In this document: positions 1 to 6,962 of the stretch, piece by piece | How the letters are laid out: every line of letters starts with the position of its first letter | Position numbering within the stretch: position 1 is the first letter of the stretch | DNA from: JBQTJJ01 sp052387235 | GTDB lineage: Bacteria > Actinomycetota > Acidimicrobiia > Acidimicrobiales > GCA-2861595 | DNA: 21,347 nucleotides | Reading direction: 5' to 3' | Assembly (NCBI GenBank): GCA_052387235.1 | Contig: JBQTJJ010000107.1 | Location: forward strand, 1 to 21,347 | The notes under the pieces: model-generated | Database searches by the model: none | The model's input: only the letters and a program-made list of their open reading frames with translations | What the model was told of the DNA's origin: nothing | Made by a program: the position numbers and the translations under genes

Positions 1-98
1 TCGCCTTCGGGTTCCGCTCACCCGAAGCCCTCGTCGCCCTCGCCATGCTCGACCTCGGCGGGCTCTGCCCACCCCTCCCCGGCCGCACTACCGCGTGA
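1..98 (+). CDS. 3' end of a plus-strand gene, possible transposase tail (partial)
   Basis: The frame beginning at base 3 is open from the window edge to a TGA at 96-98 and encodes about 31 residues, including FGFRSPEALVALAMLDLGG and PPLPGR. From memory this resembles the C-terminus of insertion-sequence transposases common in actinobacteria, but I cannot name the family and have only the tail. The catalytic part lies outside the window, so I cannot tell whether the gene is intact. It converges on the 67-aa minus-strand gene with a gap of about 54 bp. Alternative: the end of an unrelated gene. Confidence 0.35.
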   Translation, partial: AFGFRSPEALVALAMLDLGGLCPPLPGRTTA

Positions 99-129
99 AC
101 TCACCCACGGAAGCAGCAGAAGAGCCCTA

Positions 130-145
130 TTTACTCGGGAGTGAA
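130..145. other. short inverted repeat between convergent genes
   Basis: TTTACTC (130-136) and GAGTGAA (139-145) form 7-bp arms with one mismatch around GG, in the 54-bp gap between the transposase-like tail and the 67-aa gene. It could be a weak bidirectional terminator or part of an IS end. The arms are short and the loop is very tight, so it may be chance. Confidence 0.2.
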
Positions 146-152
146 CGGTTCG

Positions 153-356
153 TCAGGGGGATGGGTCGGGGACCGGCCCGAGGTGGGCCAGCGCCCGGTC
201 GAAGCCGGCCAGTACCCGGTCCAGCTCCGCGGCCTGCTCGGCCGACCGGCCGGCGAGGGCCGCCGCCGCCATGCGGGCGCCGGCCACGAGCGCAGCCAGC
301 TCCTCCACCTTCAGCGTGGCCCGGACGACCCCGGGCCGGTCCCAACCCAGTTGCAT
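153..356 (-). CDS. small hypothetical protein (67 aa) coupled to the AhpD-like gene
   Basis: I do not recognise this protein. It is 67 aa, Ala- and Leu-rich, with two probable helices (VEELAALVAGARMAAAALAG and AEQAAELDRVLAGFDRALAHLG), no signal peptide, no membrane segment and no metal-binding motif. Its ATG (354-356) lies one base past the TGA (358-360) of the AhpD-like gene on the same strand, so translational coupling is likely and supports it being real. It may be a small partner of the upstream protein, but that is inference from position. The region's high GC makes chance ORFs common, which limits confidence. Confidence 0.5.
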   Translation of the reverse strand: MQLGWDRPGVVRATLKVEELAALVAGARMAAAALAGRSAEQAAELDRVLAGFDRALAHLGPVPDPSP

Positions 357-357
357 C

Positions 358-747
358 TCAGGCCGCCGCCGTCGCCTTGACGTGGTCCACGACGCGGTCG
401 ACCTGGGCCTTGAACTCGTCGTAGTCGACCTGCATGCCGTTGATGTAGGTGCTCCACCCGCTGACGAGCTTGGTGTAGTGCATGGCCTCCTCGATCTCCT
501 CGTCCGTGGCGCCGAACAGCCTGGCCGCCTCGGTGTGGAACAGGGCGCAGTAGCGGCAGCGGGTGGCGGCGGACACGGCCAGCCCGATCAGCTCCTTGTA
601 CTTGTTGGGGATGAGGGTCTCGCCGAACTGGACCCCCTTGATGAGCTCCCACTCGGCGTCGATGAACTGGTCGGGGATCAGGTCCACGAACCCGATCACC
701 TCGCCGAACATCTCCTTCATCTCCCGATGGACATCCGTCCTCGCCAT
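358..747 (-). CDS. AhpD-like / carboxymuconolactone decarboxylase family protein
   Basis: A 129-aa protein of the CMD/AhpD-like all-helical family. It carries CRYCALFH (C64, C67, H71), which is the CxxCxxxH arrangement of AhpD-type peroxidase or disulfide-relay proteins, so a redox role is more likely than lactone decarboxylation. The helix before it (NKYKELIGLAVSAATR) and the one after (GATDEEIEEAMHYTKLVSGWSTYINGM) fit the fold. The start at ATG 745-747 is supported by a GGGAGGA Shine-Dalgarno (SD) sequence about 8 nt upstream; the open frame continues further but without a comparable site. It is divergent from the SnoaL-like gene at 913 and overlooked by the heptamer array at 816-894. The substrate is unknown. 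Confidence 0.85.
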   Translation of the reverse strand: MARTDVHREMKEMFGEVIGFVDLIPDQFIDAEWELIKGVQFGETLIPNKYKELIGLAVSAATRCRYCALFHTEAARLFGATDEEIEEAMHYTKLVSGWSTYINGMQVDYDEFKAQVDRVVDHVKATAAA

Positions 748-802
748 TCGAATCTTCCTCCCAGTCCTGTGATTCGGGACCGCCCTTGCGGGCCCGGGAC
801 GG

Positions 803-808
803 AACGTA
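803..808 (-). promoter_or_regulatory. candidate -10 element of the AhpD-like operon
   Basis: On the minus strand this reads TACGTT, matching the actinobacterial TANNNT -10 pattern. Transcription would start near 796, giving a leader of about 49 nt before the ATG at 747. It begins 9 bp downstream of the nearer TGCAGGG heptamer, close to the roughly 8-bp spacing described for SARP-activated promoters, where the heptamers replace a good -35. No TTGACA-like -35 is visible. Confidence 0.4.
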
Positions 809-815
809 CGGAACC

Positions 816-894
816 GCCCCTGCAGACTCCCTGCACGATCCTCGACGGCGGCCCCGATACGGCAAGCTGGTGGTGCAGGGTTCCTGCAGGGGGC
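816..894. promoter_or_regulatory. mirror-image pair of 11-bp-period TGCAGGG direct repeats (candidate SARP operator)
   Basis: Four perfect copies of one heptamer lie between two divergent genes. CCCTGCA occurs at 818-824 and 829-835 (TGCAGGG on the minus strand), and TGCAGGG occurs at 874-880 and 885-891. Within each pair the spacer is exactly 4 bp, giving an 11-bp period, one helical turn. The pairs form an imperfect inverted repeat with arms of about 20 bp centred near 854. SARP regulators are known to bind heptameric direct repeats of this geometry, and a SARP gene lies at 3125-6286. That this regulator binds here is inference. Confidence 0.55.
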
Positions 895-912
895 GAGCCG
901 GAGGATGGGGCC

Positions 913-1344
913 ATGTCCGCGAACAGCATCTCGACCGATGTCGCAGCCCTCGGCGCCCGGACGGTGGACCGCTTCCTGGAGGCCATCGCGAGCGGCGACG
1001 GCGTCCCGACCGAGCTGTTCGCCGACGACGCCGTCCTCGACGCCACCGTCCCCGGTTGGCGCTTCCCCGTGCGGGGGGCCCGCCACATCTCGGCGCAGTA
1101 CGGCGGATGGTGCAGTCACCCCGCCACCTTCGAGGAGCTCGAGCGGCTCCGGGTGGACGGCGGCGAGGTGGTCACCTACCTCGTGACCTGGCTGGTGCGA
1201 GGGGTGCCCCACGCCGCCCACCACACCCACACCCTGCGGTTCGACGTCTCGGGACGGATCGCGGCCGACCGCTTCTTCTGCGGGGGCCAGTGGGACGCGG
1301 CCCTGCTCGCCAGGATGGCGGCGGAGGCCGGCGATGCTGGTTGA
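913..1344 (+). CDS. SnoaL-like / NTF2-fold protein
   Basis: A 143-aa protein with the signature of the SnoaL-like polyketide-cyclase/NTF2 superfamily: an N-terminal helix (VDRFLEAIASGDGVPTELFADDAVLDATVPGW) followed by beta strands (EVVTYLVTWLVRGV, HHTHTLRFDVSGRIAADRFFC). The fold is a small cone used by cyclases, hydrolases and ligand-binding proteins; I cannot assign a reaction. The ATG at 913-915 has GGAGG about 9 nt upstream. Its 3' end overlaps the phosphotransferase start by 11 bp, so it heads a three-gene operon. The heptamer repeats end 21 bp before its start codon and could act on its expression. Confidence 0.75.
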   Translation: MSANSISTDVAALGARTVDRFLEAIASGDGVPTELFADDAVLDATVPGWRFPVRGARHISAQYGGWCSHPATFEELERLRVDGGEVVTYLVTWLVRGVPHAAHHTHTLRFDVSGRIAADRFFCGGQWDAALLARMAAEAGDAG

Positions 1345-2350
1345 CGTGCCTGCGCTGGCCCCGTCCGTGGAGGCGCTGCTGGCCGGGGCGGAGCGGCGCG
1401 AGCCCTTCGTCAACCCCGACGGCCGCTCGTCGGCCGCCTTCGAGCGGGTCTGGATCGGCGGTGCCCCCCACATCGTGAAGTACCTGCACCTCGACCACGA
1501 CTTCACCATGCGGGTGTCGGGCGACCTCGGGTGCCGGCCGGTGCGGGCCTGGGCCGCCGGGCTCCTCGACGCCGCCCCCGGCCTGGTCGACCACGCCGTG
1601 GTGGGTGCCGCGCTCGGGCACGGTCGCAACGGGTGGGGCGCGGCCCTCCTGATGCGGGACGTGACGGCCGAGCTGCTCCCCCAGGGCGCCGGGGTGATCG
1701 ACCCCGGGCAGCACGCCGCCTTCATCGACCACCTGGCCGGGTTCTGCGCCGCCACGTGGGGCTGGCGCGACGACCCCGTGTCCGGTCCCGGCCTGCTCCC
1801 CTACGCCACCAGGTGGGCGTGGTTCGGCCACGCCGCCCTCGAGGGCGAGCGGGCCCTGGGCTGGCCCGAGCGGGCCCCCCGGATGGCCGACGAGGGGTGG
1901 CGGCGCTTCGCCGACCGGGCCCCCGCCGGCCTGGCCCGCCTCGTCGACGACCTGCGCCACGACCCCACGCCGCTGGCCGCCGCCCTCCGGCAGACGCCGT
2001 CGTGCCTCCTGCACGGCGACGTCAAGGCGTCCAACGCCGGGCGGACCCCCGACGGCCGCACCGTGCTGATCGACTGGGCCTACGTCGGCGAGGGTCCCGC
2101 CTGCCACGAGCTGGCCTGGCACCTCGCCCTCGACCGCGACCGGCTGCCCTCCTCCAAGGAGGCGACCGCCGCCGCCTTCCGGCTGGCCCTCGAGCGCCAC
2201 GGGGTGGACACGGCGCCGTGGTGGGACCGCCAGCTGGGGCTGTGCCTGCTGGGAGCGGTCGTCCAGTTCGGCTGGGAGAAGGCGTTCGGCGACGACGCGG
2301 AGCTGGCGTGGTGGTGCGACTCGGCCTCCGCCGGCGCGGCGTGGCTCTGA
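1334..2350 (+). CDS. APH-fold phosphotransferase family protein
   Basis: A 338-aa protein with the C-lobe of aminoglycoside phosphotransferase/choline kinase-like enzymes. HGDVKASN (H227, G228, D229, N234) is the catalytic Brenner loop and VLIDWAYVGEGPACHELAWHLA supplies the metal-binding Asp (D247) and following helix. The N-terminal FERVWIGGAPHIVKYLHLDHDF fits the ATP-binding lobe strand with its Lys. Length is normal for the family. The ATG at 1334 has GGCGGAGG about 6 nt upstream and overlaps the SnoaL-like gene by 11 bp. These enzymes phosphorylate hydroxyls of small molecules (antibiotics, sugars, cofactors); the substrate here cannot be read from sequence, and resistance should not be assumed. 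Confidence 0.8.
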   Translation: MLVDVPALAPSVEALLAGAERREPFVNPDGRSSAAFERVWIGGAPHIVKYLHLDHDFTMRVSGDLGCRPVRAWAAGLLDAAPGLVDHAVVGAALGHGRNGWGAALLMRDVTAELLPQGAGVIDPGQHAAFIDHLAGFCAATWGWRDDPVSGPGLLPYATRWAWFGHAALEGERALGWPERAPRMADEGWRRFADRAPAGLARLVDDLRHDPTPLAAALRQTPSCLLHGDVKASNAGRTPDGRTVLIDWAYVGEGPACHELAWHLALDRDRLPSSKEATAAAFRLALERHGVDTAPWWDRQLGLCLLGAVVQFGWEKAFGDDAELAWWCDSASAGAAWL

Positions 2351-3135
2351 CCGCAGACCTGGCCGCCGCCTACTCCGCCACCGGCGGGGTGTGGCAGCGG
2401 GGCCCGGGCCGCATCTACGACCGGCTGGCCGAGGTCCTGGTGGCCGGCTCGCCGGTGCCGCTGGTGGGCGCCCGGGTGCTCGACGTCGGAGCGGGGACGG
2501 GGGCGGCCACCCGCGCCGTCCTCGCCGCCGGCGCCGGCGCCGCCATCGCGGTGGACGCCGCCTTCGGGATGCTCTCCCACCAGGCCGCCGCCCGTCCGCC
2601 GGCGGCGGTGGGTGACGTCGTCGCCCTTCCCTTCGCCGCCGCCGCCTTCGACGCCGCCGTCGCCGCCTTCTCGCTCAACCACCTTCGCGAACCTGCCGCC
2701 GGCCTCCGCGAGATGGCCCGCGTCACCCGCCCGGGCGGTCCCCTCCTGGTGGCCTCGTACGCGGCCGACGACGCCCACCCGGTGAAGGCAGCCGTCGAGG
2801 CCACCCTCTCGGACCGGGGATGGGAGCCCGACCCGTGGTTCGTGGCCATGCGGGCCGAGGTCACGGCCGGGCTGGCCACGGTGGAGCACGGCACGGCCGC
2901 TGCCGCCGCCGCCGGCCTCGACGCGTCGGTCGAGGTGCTCCATGTGCCGTTCCCCGACCTCGACGCCCTCGACCTCGTGGCGTGGCGGCTCGGCCTGGCC
3001 CAGCACGCCCCGTTCGTGGCCCGGCTCCCGCCCGCCGAGCGCGACGCGGTGGCGGTGGACGCCGTGCGCCGGCTGGGCGACCAACCACCGACGCTGGTCC
3101 GCTCCATGCTGGTCGTGCGGGCCGTCACCCCGTGA
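2341..3135 (+). CDS. class I SAM-dependent methyltransferase
   Basis: About 264 aa. VLDVGAGTG (46-54) is motif I of Rossmann-fold SAM methyltransferases; IAVDAAFGML follows as the acidic strand, then VGDVVALPFAAAAFDAAVAAFSLNHL (motif II/III region) and LREMARVTRPGGPLLVASY (post-III). This layout is that of the Methyltransf_11 (UbiE-like) group, so a small-molecule substrate is most likely. The start is uncertain: GTG 2341 gives the family-like LTADLAAAYSATG start and a 10-bp overlap with the phosphotransferase, but GTG codons at 2308-2314 lie behind a better SD (GCGGAG). The 3' end overlaps the convergent SARP gene by 11 bp. Confidence 0.8.
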   Translation: MALTADLAAAYSATGGVWQRGPGRIYDRLAEVLVAGSPVPLVGARVLDVGAGTGAATRAVLAAGAGAAIAVDAAFGMLSHQAAARPPAAVGDVVALPFAAAAFDAAVAAFSLNHLREPAAGLREMARVTRPGGPLLVASYAADDAHPVKAAVEATLSDRGWEPDPWFVAMRAEVTAGLATVEHGTAAAAAAGLDASVEVLHVPFPDLDALDLVAWRLGLAQHAPFVARLPPAERDAVAVDAVRRLGDQPPTLVRSMLVVRAVTP

Positions 3136-6100
3136 GGATGCGGTCGGCGAAGCGGCGGGCCGCGCCGGCGTGGTCCCCGGCCTCGCCGACCACGACCGCG
3201 GCCAGGCGCTCGGCCTCGACCCGCCACCCGTCGCAGCCGCGGGCGGCAGCCAGGGCGGCCATCACCGGCCACCCGTCCAGCACCGCGCACCGGCCCAGCC
3301 CCTCGACCACCGGGTCCAGCGCCCGGGCGTCGACACCGGGGTCGGCCAGCCCGGCGACGGCACGGGCAAGGAGCTCGTAGCGCCAGGCCCCGCGGCGGGC
3401 GGCGTCGTCGCGCACGGTCCCGGCCAGGCGGGCGGCCTCCCCGGCGTCGCCGGCCGCCAGCGCCAGCCGGGCCCGCAGCAGTCCGAGGCGGTGGCGCTGG
3501 TGCCAGGCCATCGTCCCCCTCCAGGTGTCCAGCGCGGCCAGGCGGACGGCGTGGGCCGCCGCCTCCGTCCACTCGCCCCGCAGGACGCAGCCGTCGGCGA
3601 GGTCGAGCAGCGCCACGTAGTGGCCCTCGGCCAGGGCGTCGGCGGAGGGCCCGGAGGGCCCGCCCGTCGCCTCCAGCGCCGCCGCGTTCCGGTCGTCGGC
3701 CTCGTCGCCGCGCCCCGACCACCGCAGGATCCATGCGCCCGCGTTCGCGGCCGGCGCCACGAACTTCGCACCGACCGGGCCCTCCCGCCTCACGACCTTG
3801 TCGAGCTCGGCGGCCAGGCGCAGCGCCTCCGACACCCGGCCCAGCTGTCCCAGGGCGATGACGCGGTTGAACCGCAGGTGCAGCGGGGCCCAGGGGTGGC
3901 CGAGTGCATCGGGGTCGACCATGGGCCGGGCCAGCGCGTCCAGGGCGTCGAGGGGGCGGCCCTGGTGGAGGCGGGCCTGGGCCAGCCACACGTCGGCGAT
4001 GCCCCGCACGGCAGGCGGCCCCTCGCCCACGTCGCCGAGGAGGGCGGCGGCGCCGGCCAGGTCCCCTTCGCCGTGCCTGACCCGTCCGGCCAGGGCGAGG
4101 GCGCTGATCCGCACCGCCTCGTCGCCGGCACGGGCCACGGCCTGGTCGGCGTAGGCGCGGGCCTCGTCGTAGAGGCGCCGGTAGTAGGCCACCCAGCCCG
4201 CGACCTCCAGGGAGGCGGCCCCACCCCCGAGTGCGACCGCCCGCTCGGCGTCGGCCGCGGCCGGCTCCAGTGCGAGCCGGCTCATCCGCACCCGGGCCCG
4301 GGCCGTGTACGCGTCGGCGTTCTGGTCGAGGTCGAGCGCCGCCGCCAGGTGCTCCTCCGCCGCGTCGAGGTCGAACCGGGCCGCGGCCGCGACCGCGGCG
4401 GCCACGAACGACGAGGAGGCCAGCCGGTTGTCGCCGCCCGCCCGGGCGTGGACGGCGATGGTGAGCGGATCGGCACGGGGCCGCGCCGCCAGGTACCGGG
4501 CCGCCTGCTGGTGGACGAGGGCGCGCCGGGTCGCGCCCGTGGCCGCCTCCAGTGCCTCCCGGATGAGCTGGTGGCGGAAGACGAAGCGGCTCCCCCGCTC
4601 GGTGATGAGCCCGGCCCGCGACGCCGTCTCCAGGTGGCCGAGGACCTCGACCACCGGTGCGCCAGCCACCTGGGCCAGCAGCTCGAGGTCGCACTCCGGC
4701 CCGAGCACCGCCGCCGCCCGCAACAACAGGCCGGCTTCCTCGCCCAGCGAGTCGACGCGGGAGGACACCGCGTCCCGCAGGGTGGCGGGCAGCTCGTCAC
4801 CGTCGCCCGCCGCCGCCAGCGCGGCCAGCAGCAGCGGATGGCCCCCGCTGCGCTCGAAGAGGGCGCCGGCGCGCTCGTCGCCCACCAGCTCGGACACTGC
4901 ATCCCGCCCGAGCGGGCCCAGCTCGATCCGGTGGGTGGGGTCGAGGCCCCTGGCGCCGCCCGGCCGCGTGGTCACCAGCAGGAGCGTGTGCGGACAGCGC
5001 CGGCGGGCGAAGGCGAGCCAGCCGAGGGTGCCCGAGCCGGCCTGGTGCAGGTCCTCGATGACGAGCACGGCCGGCCCGCCCCCGCCGGCCCGCTCGAGCA
5101 CCTCCACCAGGGCGGCGAAGAGCCGGGCCCGCCCCGCGTCCGTGTCGGTGACCACCGTGGCCGACGCCCCGACGATCGGCCCCAGCACCGGGCCGAGTGC
5201 CGTGGCGGCGTCGCCGACGAGCTCCGCCGCCCGCTCGGCGCCCATCACCCGGAGGTGGTCGGCCAGCGCGTCGGTCACCGGCTGTAACGGAAGGTCCCGC
5301 CCCAGCTCGTCGCAGTGGCCCCGGAGGACCACGGCGCCGGCCTCGACCGCCCGGGACCACCCGCTGACCAGGGTCGTCTTGCCGATCCCGGCGTGCCCCT
5401 CCACCACCACGAAGGCGCCGCTCCCGGCCGCCGCCTCCTCCAGGGCGGCGTCGAGCGAGGCCAGCTCCCGGGCCCGGCCGACCACTCCGGCCGGCCCCAC
5501 CCGTGGGGCGGGCGTGGCGGGCGGAACGTCGCCATCGGCCGCGGCCAGGGCCCGCAGGTACACCGCCTCCGTCTCCGCCGTCGGGGGCACGCCGAGGTCG
5601 TCGGCCAGCCGCTCGCGGACCCGGGCGTAGGCCGCCAGCGCCGACGCCGGCCGCCCCGCCCCCAGATGGGCGGACATCAGGGCGCGCAGCACCGCCTCGT
5701 CGTAGGGATCGTTGGCCAGCGCCTGCTCCGCCAGCCCGGCGGCGGCGCCGTGGTCGCCGGCCGCCACGGCTGCGTCCACGGCCAGCCGCTGGACGCGCGT
5801 GACGGCCGCGTGCACCGCCGCCCGCTCGGACTCGATCCAGGCACCGTCCTCGTCGGGCAGCAGCGGACCCCGCACGAGGGCGAGCGCGGCGTGGGCCGCC
5901 GCCCTCGCCGCCCCCAGGCGCTCGGCCGCCAGCGCCTCGGCCGAGGCGGTGGCCAGGCCCGCGAGCTCTTCCACGTCGAGCCAGTCGGCGATGAGGGCGT
6001 AGCCGGCGTCGGATCGGGCGATGCGCTCGGCCCCGAGCACGCCGCGGAGCCGGGACACGAGCACGCCCACCTGGTCGGCCGGGCGGGCCGGCTGGTCGTC

Positions 6101-6286
6101 TCCCCAGAGGACGTCGGCGATGCGGTCGACGGACACCGGCGCCCCCCGTGCCAGGGCGAGCATCTTCAGCACGGTTCGGCCCTTGCGGCTGCCGAGCCGG
6201 CGCTCGGGGACGCCCTCGACCTCGAAGGACCCCAGCAGCCGGACACGCACGGCGACATTGTCCACCGGCGCCGGCCGGCGTGACAC
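3125..6286 (-). CDS. SARP/AfsR-type regulator: winged helix, BTAD, AAA ATPase, TPR-like repeats
   Basis: A 1053-aa regulator. Residues about 10-100 form an OmpR-like winged helix (VRVRLLGSFEVEG...GRTVLKMLALA...VDRIADVLWGD...VSRLRGVLG). Residues about 105-250 are the BTAD helical domain ending in YARVRERLADDLGVPPTAETEAVY. An AAA_16/STAND ATPase follows, with Walker A GHAGIGKTT (297-305) and Walker B VLVIEDLH (407-414). The last 400 residues are Ala-rich TPR-like helices; there is no C-terminal LuxR HTH, so DNA binding is N-terminal. Such proteins activate nearby operons after ATP or ligand sensing. The GTG at 6286 abuts GGGAGGA with almost no spacing, so an in-frame GTG at 6265 is an alternative. 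It lies 27 bp downstream of the PASTA-like gene on the same strand. Confidence 0.88.
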   Translation of the reverse strand: MSRRPAPVDNVAVRVRLLGSFEVEGVPERRLGSRKGRTVLKMLALARGAPVSVDRIADVLWGDDQPARPADQVGVLVSRLRGVLGAERIARSDAGYALIADWLDVEELAGLATASAEALAAERLGAARAAAHAALALVRGPLLPDEDGAWIESERAAVHAAVTRVQRLAVDAAVAAGDHGAAAGLAEQALANDPYDEAVLRALMSAHLGAGRPASALAAYARVRERLADDLGVPPTAETEAVYLRALAAADGDVPPATPAPRVGPAGVVGRARELASLDAALEEAAAGSGAFVVVEGHAGIGKTTLVSGWSRAVEAGAVVLRGHCDELGRDLPLQPVTDALADHLRVMGAERAAELVGDAATALGPVLGPIVGASATVVTDTDAGRARLFAALVEVLERAGGGGPAVLVIEDLHQAGSGTLGWLAFARRRCPHTLLLVTTRPGGARGLDPTHRIELGPLGRDAVSELVGDERAGALFERSGGHPLLLAALAAAGDGDELPATLRDAVSSRVDSLGEEAGLLLRAAAVLGPECDLELLAQVAGAPVVEVLGHLETASRAGLITERGSRFVFRHQLIREALEAATGATRRALVHQQAARYLAARPRADPLTIAVHARAGGDNRLASSSFVAAAVAAAARFDLDAAEEHLAAALDLDQNADAYTARARVRMSRLALEPAAADAERAVALGGGAASLEVAGWVAYYRRLYDEARAYADQAVARAGDEAVRISALALAGRVRHGEGDLAGAAALLGDVGEGPPAVRGIADVWLAQARLHQGRPLDALDALARPMVDPDALGHPWAPLHLRFNRVIALGQLGRVSEALRLAAELDKVVRREGPVGAKFVAPAANAGAWILRWSGRGDEADDRNAAALEATGGPSGPSADALAEGHYVALLDLADGCVLRGEWTEAAAHAVRLAALDTWRGTMAWHQRHRLGLLRARLALAAGDAGEAARLAGTVRDDAARRGAWRYELLARAVAGLADPGVDARALDPVVEGLGRCAVLDGWPVMAALAAARGCDGWRVEAERLAAVVVGEAGDHAGAARRFADRILTG

Positions 6287-6313
6287 TCCTCCCAGTCCCT
6301 GACCGGGCGCTCC

Positions 6314-6811
6314 CTACCGGACCCGCGGGGCAGGGCCGGGGCCTGCGGGTACTTTCCCCTCGGGATGCCAGACCGACAGGACCACAGTGCTCCCGCGCCG
6401 GACCCTCGTACCGGCCGGCGGGCGCTGATCGACGACCACGCCGTCGACCGGCGCCGGATCCCTCGCCACCCGGACGACGCGCGTCCTCACCCCCGCCCGC
6501 GCCGCTTCGAGGAACGTGTCGCTCACGTGCATGGCGACGAACTCGGGAACCACGACCTTCGACGACGGACCCCTGCTGCCGAGCCACCCGGCCACCGACT
6601 CCAGGCCGGCGGCGAGGCCCTGGAGCGTCGACGAGGAGACCTCTTCGCGGTCGAGGAAGCTCCCAGCGGGATCCGACGGTGACGATCCCCGCTCCAGACC
6701 CTCGACGGAGCGCCCGCGGGGAGAGGCCCCCGCCCCGGCGGCCGGTCCGGCCGGCTTCGCGCCGGCACGCCTCGTAACGCGACGCCAGGAGCGAGGCAGC
6801 CACCGTGACAC
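6314..6811 (-). CDS. standalone PASTA-domain-like protein (N-terminus uncertain)
   Basis: The C-terminal part holds one PASTA-like domain at about residues 86-149: VVVPEFVAMHVSDTFLEAAR, then PVDGVVVDQRPPAGTRVRRGSTVVLSV, which matches the family pattern of a VP start, a helix, then the P-x-G-T-x-V-x-x-G turn and a final strand. PASTA domains normally sit on Ser/Thr kinases or penicillin-binding proteins and bind cell-wall material; here there is no kinase, no membrane segment and no signal peptide. The start is a guess: GTG 6811 gives 165 aa, but the first 45 residues are basic and poorly protein-like, and GTG 6595 would give a core of about 93 aa. It is probably cotranscribed with the SARP gene. 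Confidence 0.55.
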   Translation of the reverse strand: MSRWLPRSWRRVTRRAGAKPAGPAAGAGASPRGRSVEGLERGSSPSDPAGSFLDREEVSSSTLQGLAAGLESVAGWLGSRGPSSKVVVPEFVAMHVSDTFLEAARAGVRTRVVRVARDPAPVDGVVVDQRPPAGTRVRRGSTVVLSVWHPEGKVPAGPGPAPRVR

Positions 6812-6873
6812 GGGGGTCAGTCTGCCGCCGGCCGCCGCCCTCCGTCGTCGGGACGCGGCCGCCGGGCTCACCC

Positions 6874-6901
6874 GCTCGGGGCAACCTCGTCCTGCCCGAG
6901 C
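6874..6901. other. hairpin-forming inverted repeat upstream of the Wadjet operon
   Basis: GCTCGGGGCA (6874-6883) and TGCCCGAGC (6893-6901) form a 9-bp stem with one bulged G and a 9-nt loop. It lies in the 151-bp divergent region between the PASTA-like gene and jetA, upstream of the jetA promoter and probably inside the leader of the minus-strand transcript. It could be an operator, a leader structure, or an insulating terminator. There is no T tract on either side. Confidence 0.35.
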
Positions 6902-6926
6902 AAATCCCCACCCTGGAACTACACCC

Positions 6927-6962
6927 CTGTCATTGTCACACCCCGCGGCGTAGTGTCTCCCC
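6927..6962 (+). promoter_or_regulatory. candidate leaderless promoter of jetABCD
   Basis: TAGTGT at 6951-6956 fits TANNNT, and the sixth-to-seventh base after it is the G of the jetA GTG at 6963. Transcription would therefore begin at or next to the start codon, and no SD precedes that GTG, which agrees with a leaderless mRNA. CTGTCA at 6927-6932 is a possible -35 with an 18-bp spacer. The -35 region also holds a tandem TGTCA repeat (6928-6932 and 6934-6938), which could be a regulator site. Leaderless genes are common in actinobacteria. Confidence 0.45.

Noticed and set aside
358..1755. Reading the AhpD-like protein as a 465-aa fusion extending to 1755
   Set aside because: The extension crosses the divergent intergenic region and the plus-strand genes; ATG 747 with its GGGAGGA SD is the true start.
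1334..2350. Calling the phosphotransferase an antibiotic-resistance gene
   Set aside because: The HGDxxxxN and IDW motifs define only the fold; no substrate-specific features of known resistance enzymes were recognised.
2415..4694. A 759-aa minus-strand open frame across the methyltransferase and regulator genes
   Set aside because: Low-complexity Arg/Gly/Pro composition, and both strands already carry recognised proteins in better frames.
6933..6956. TTGTCA (6933-6938) as the -35 of the jetA promoter
   Set aside because: It is only 12 bp from TAGTGT, too short for a standard spacer; the alternative at 6927-6932 has 18 bp.
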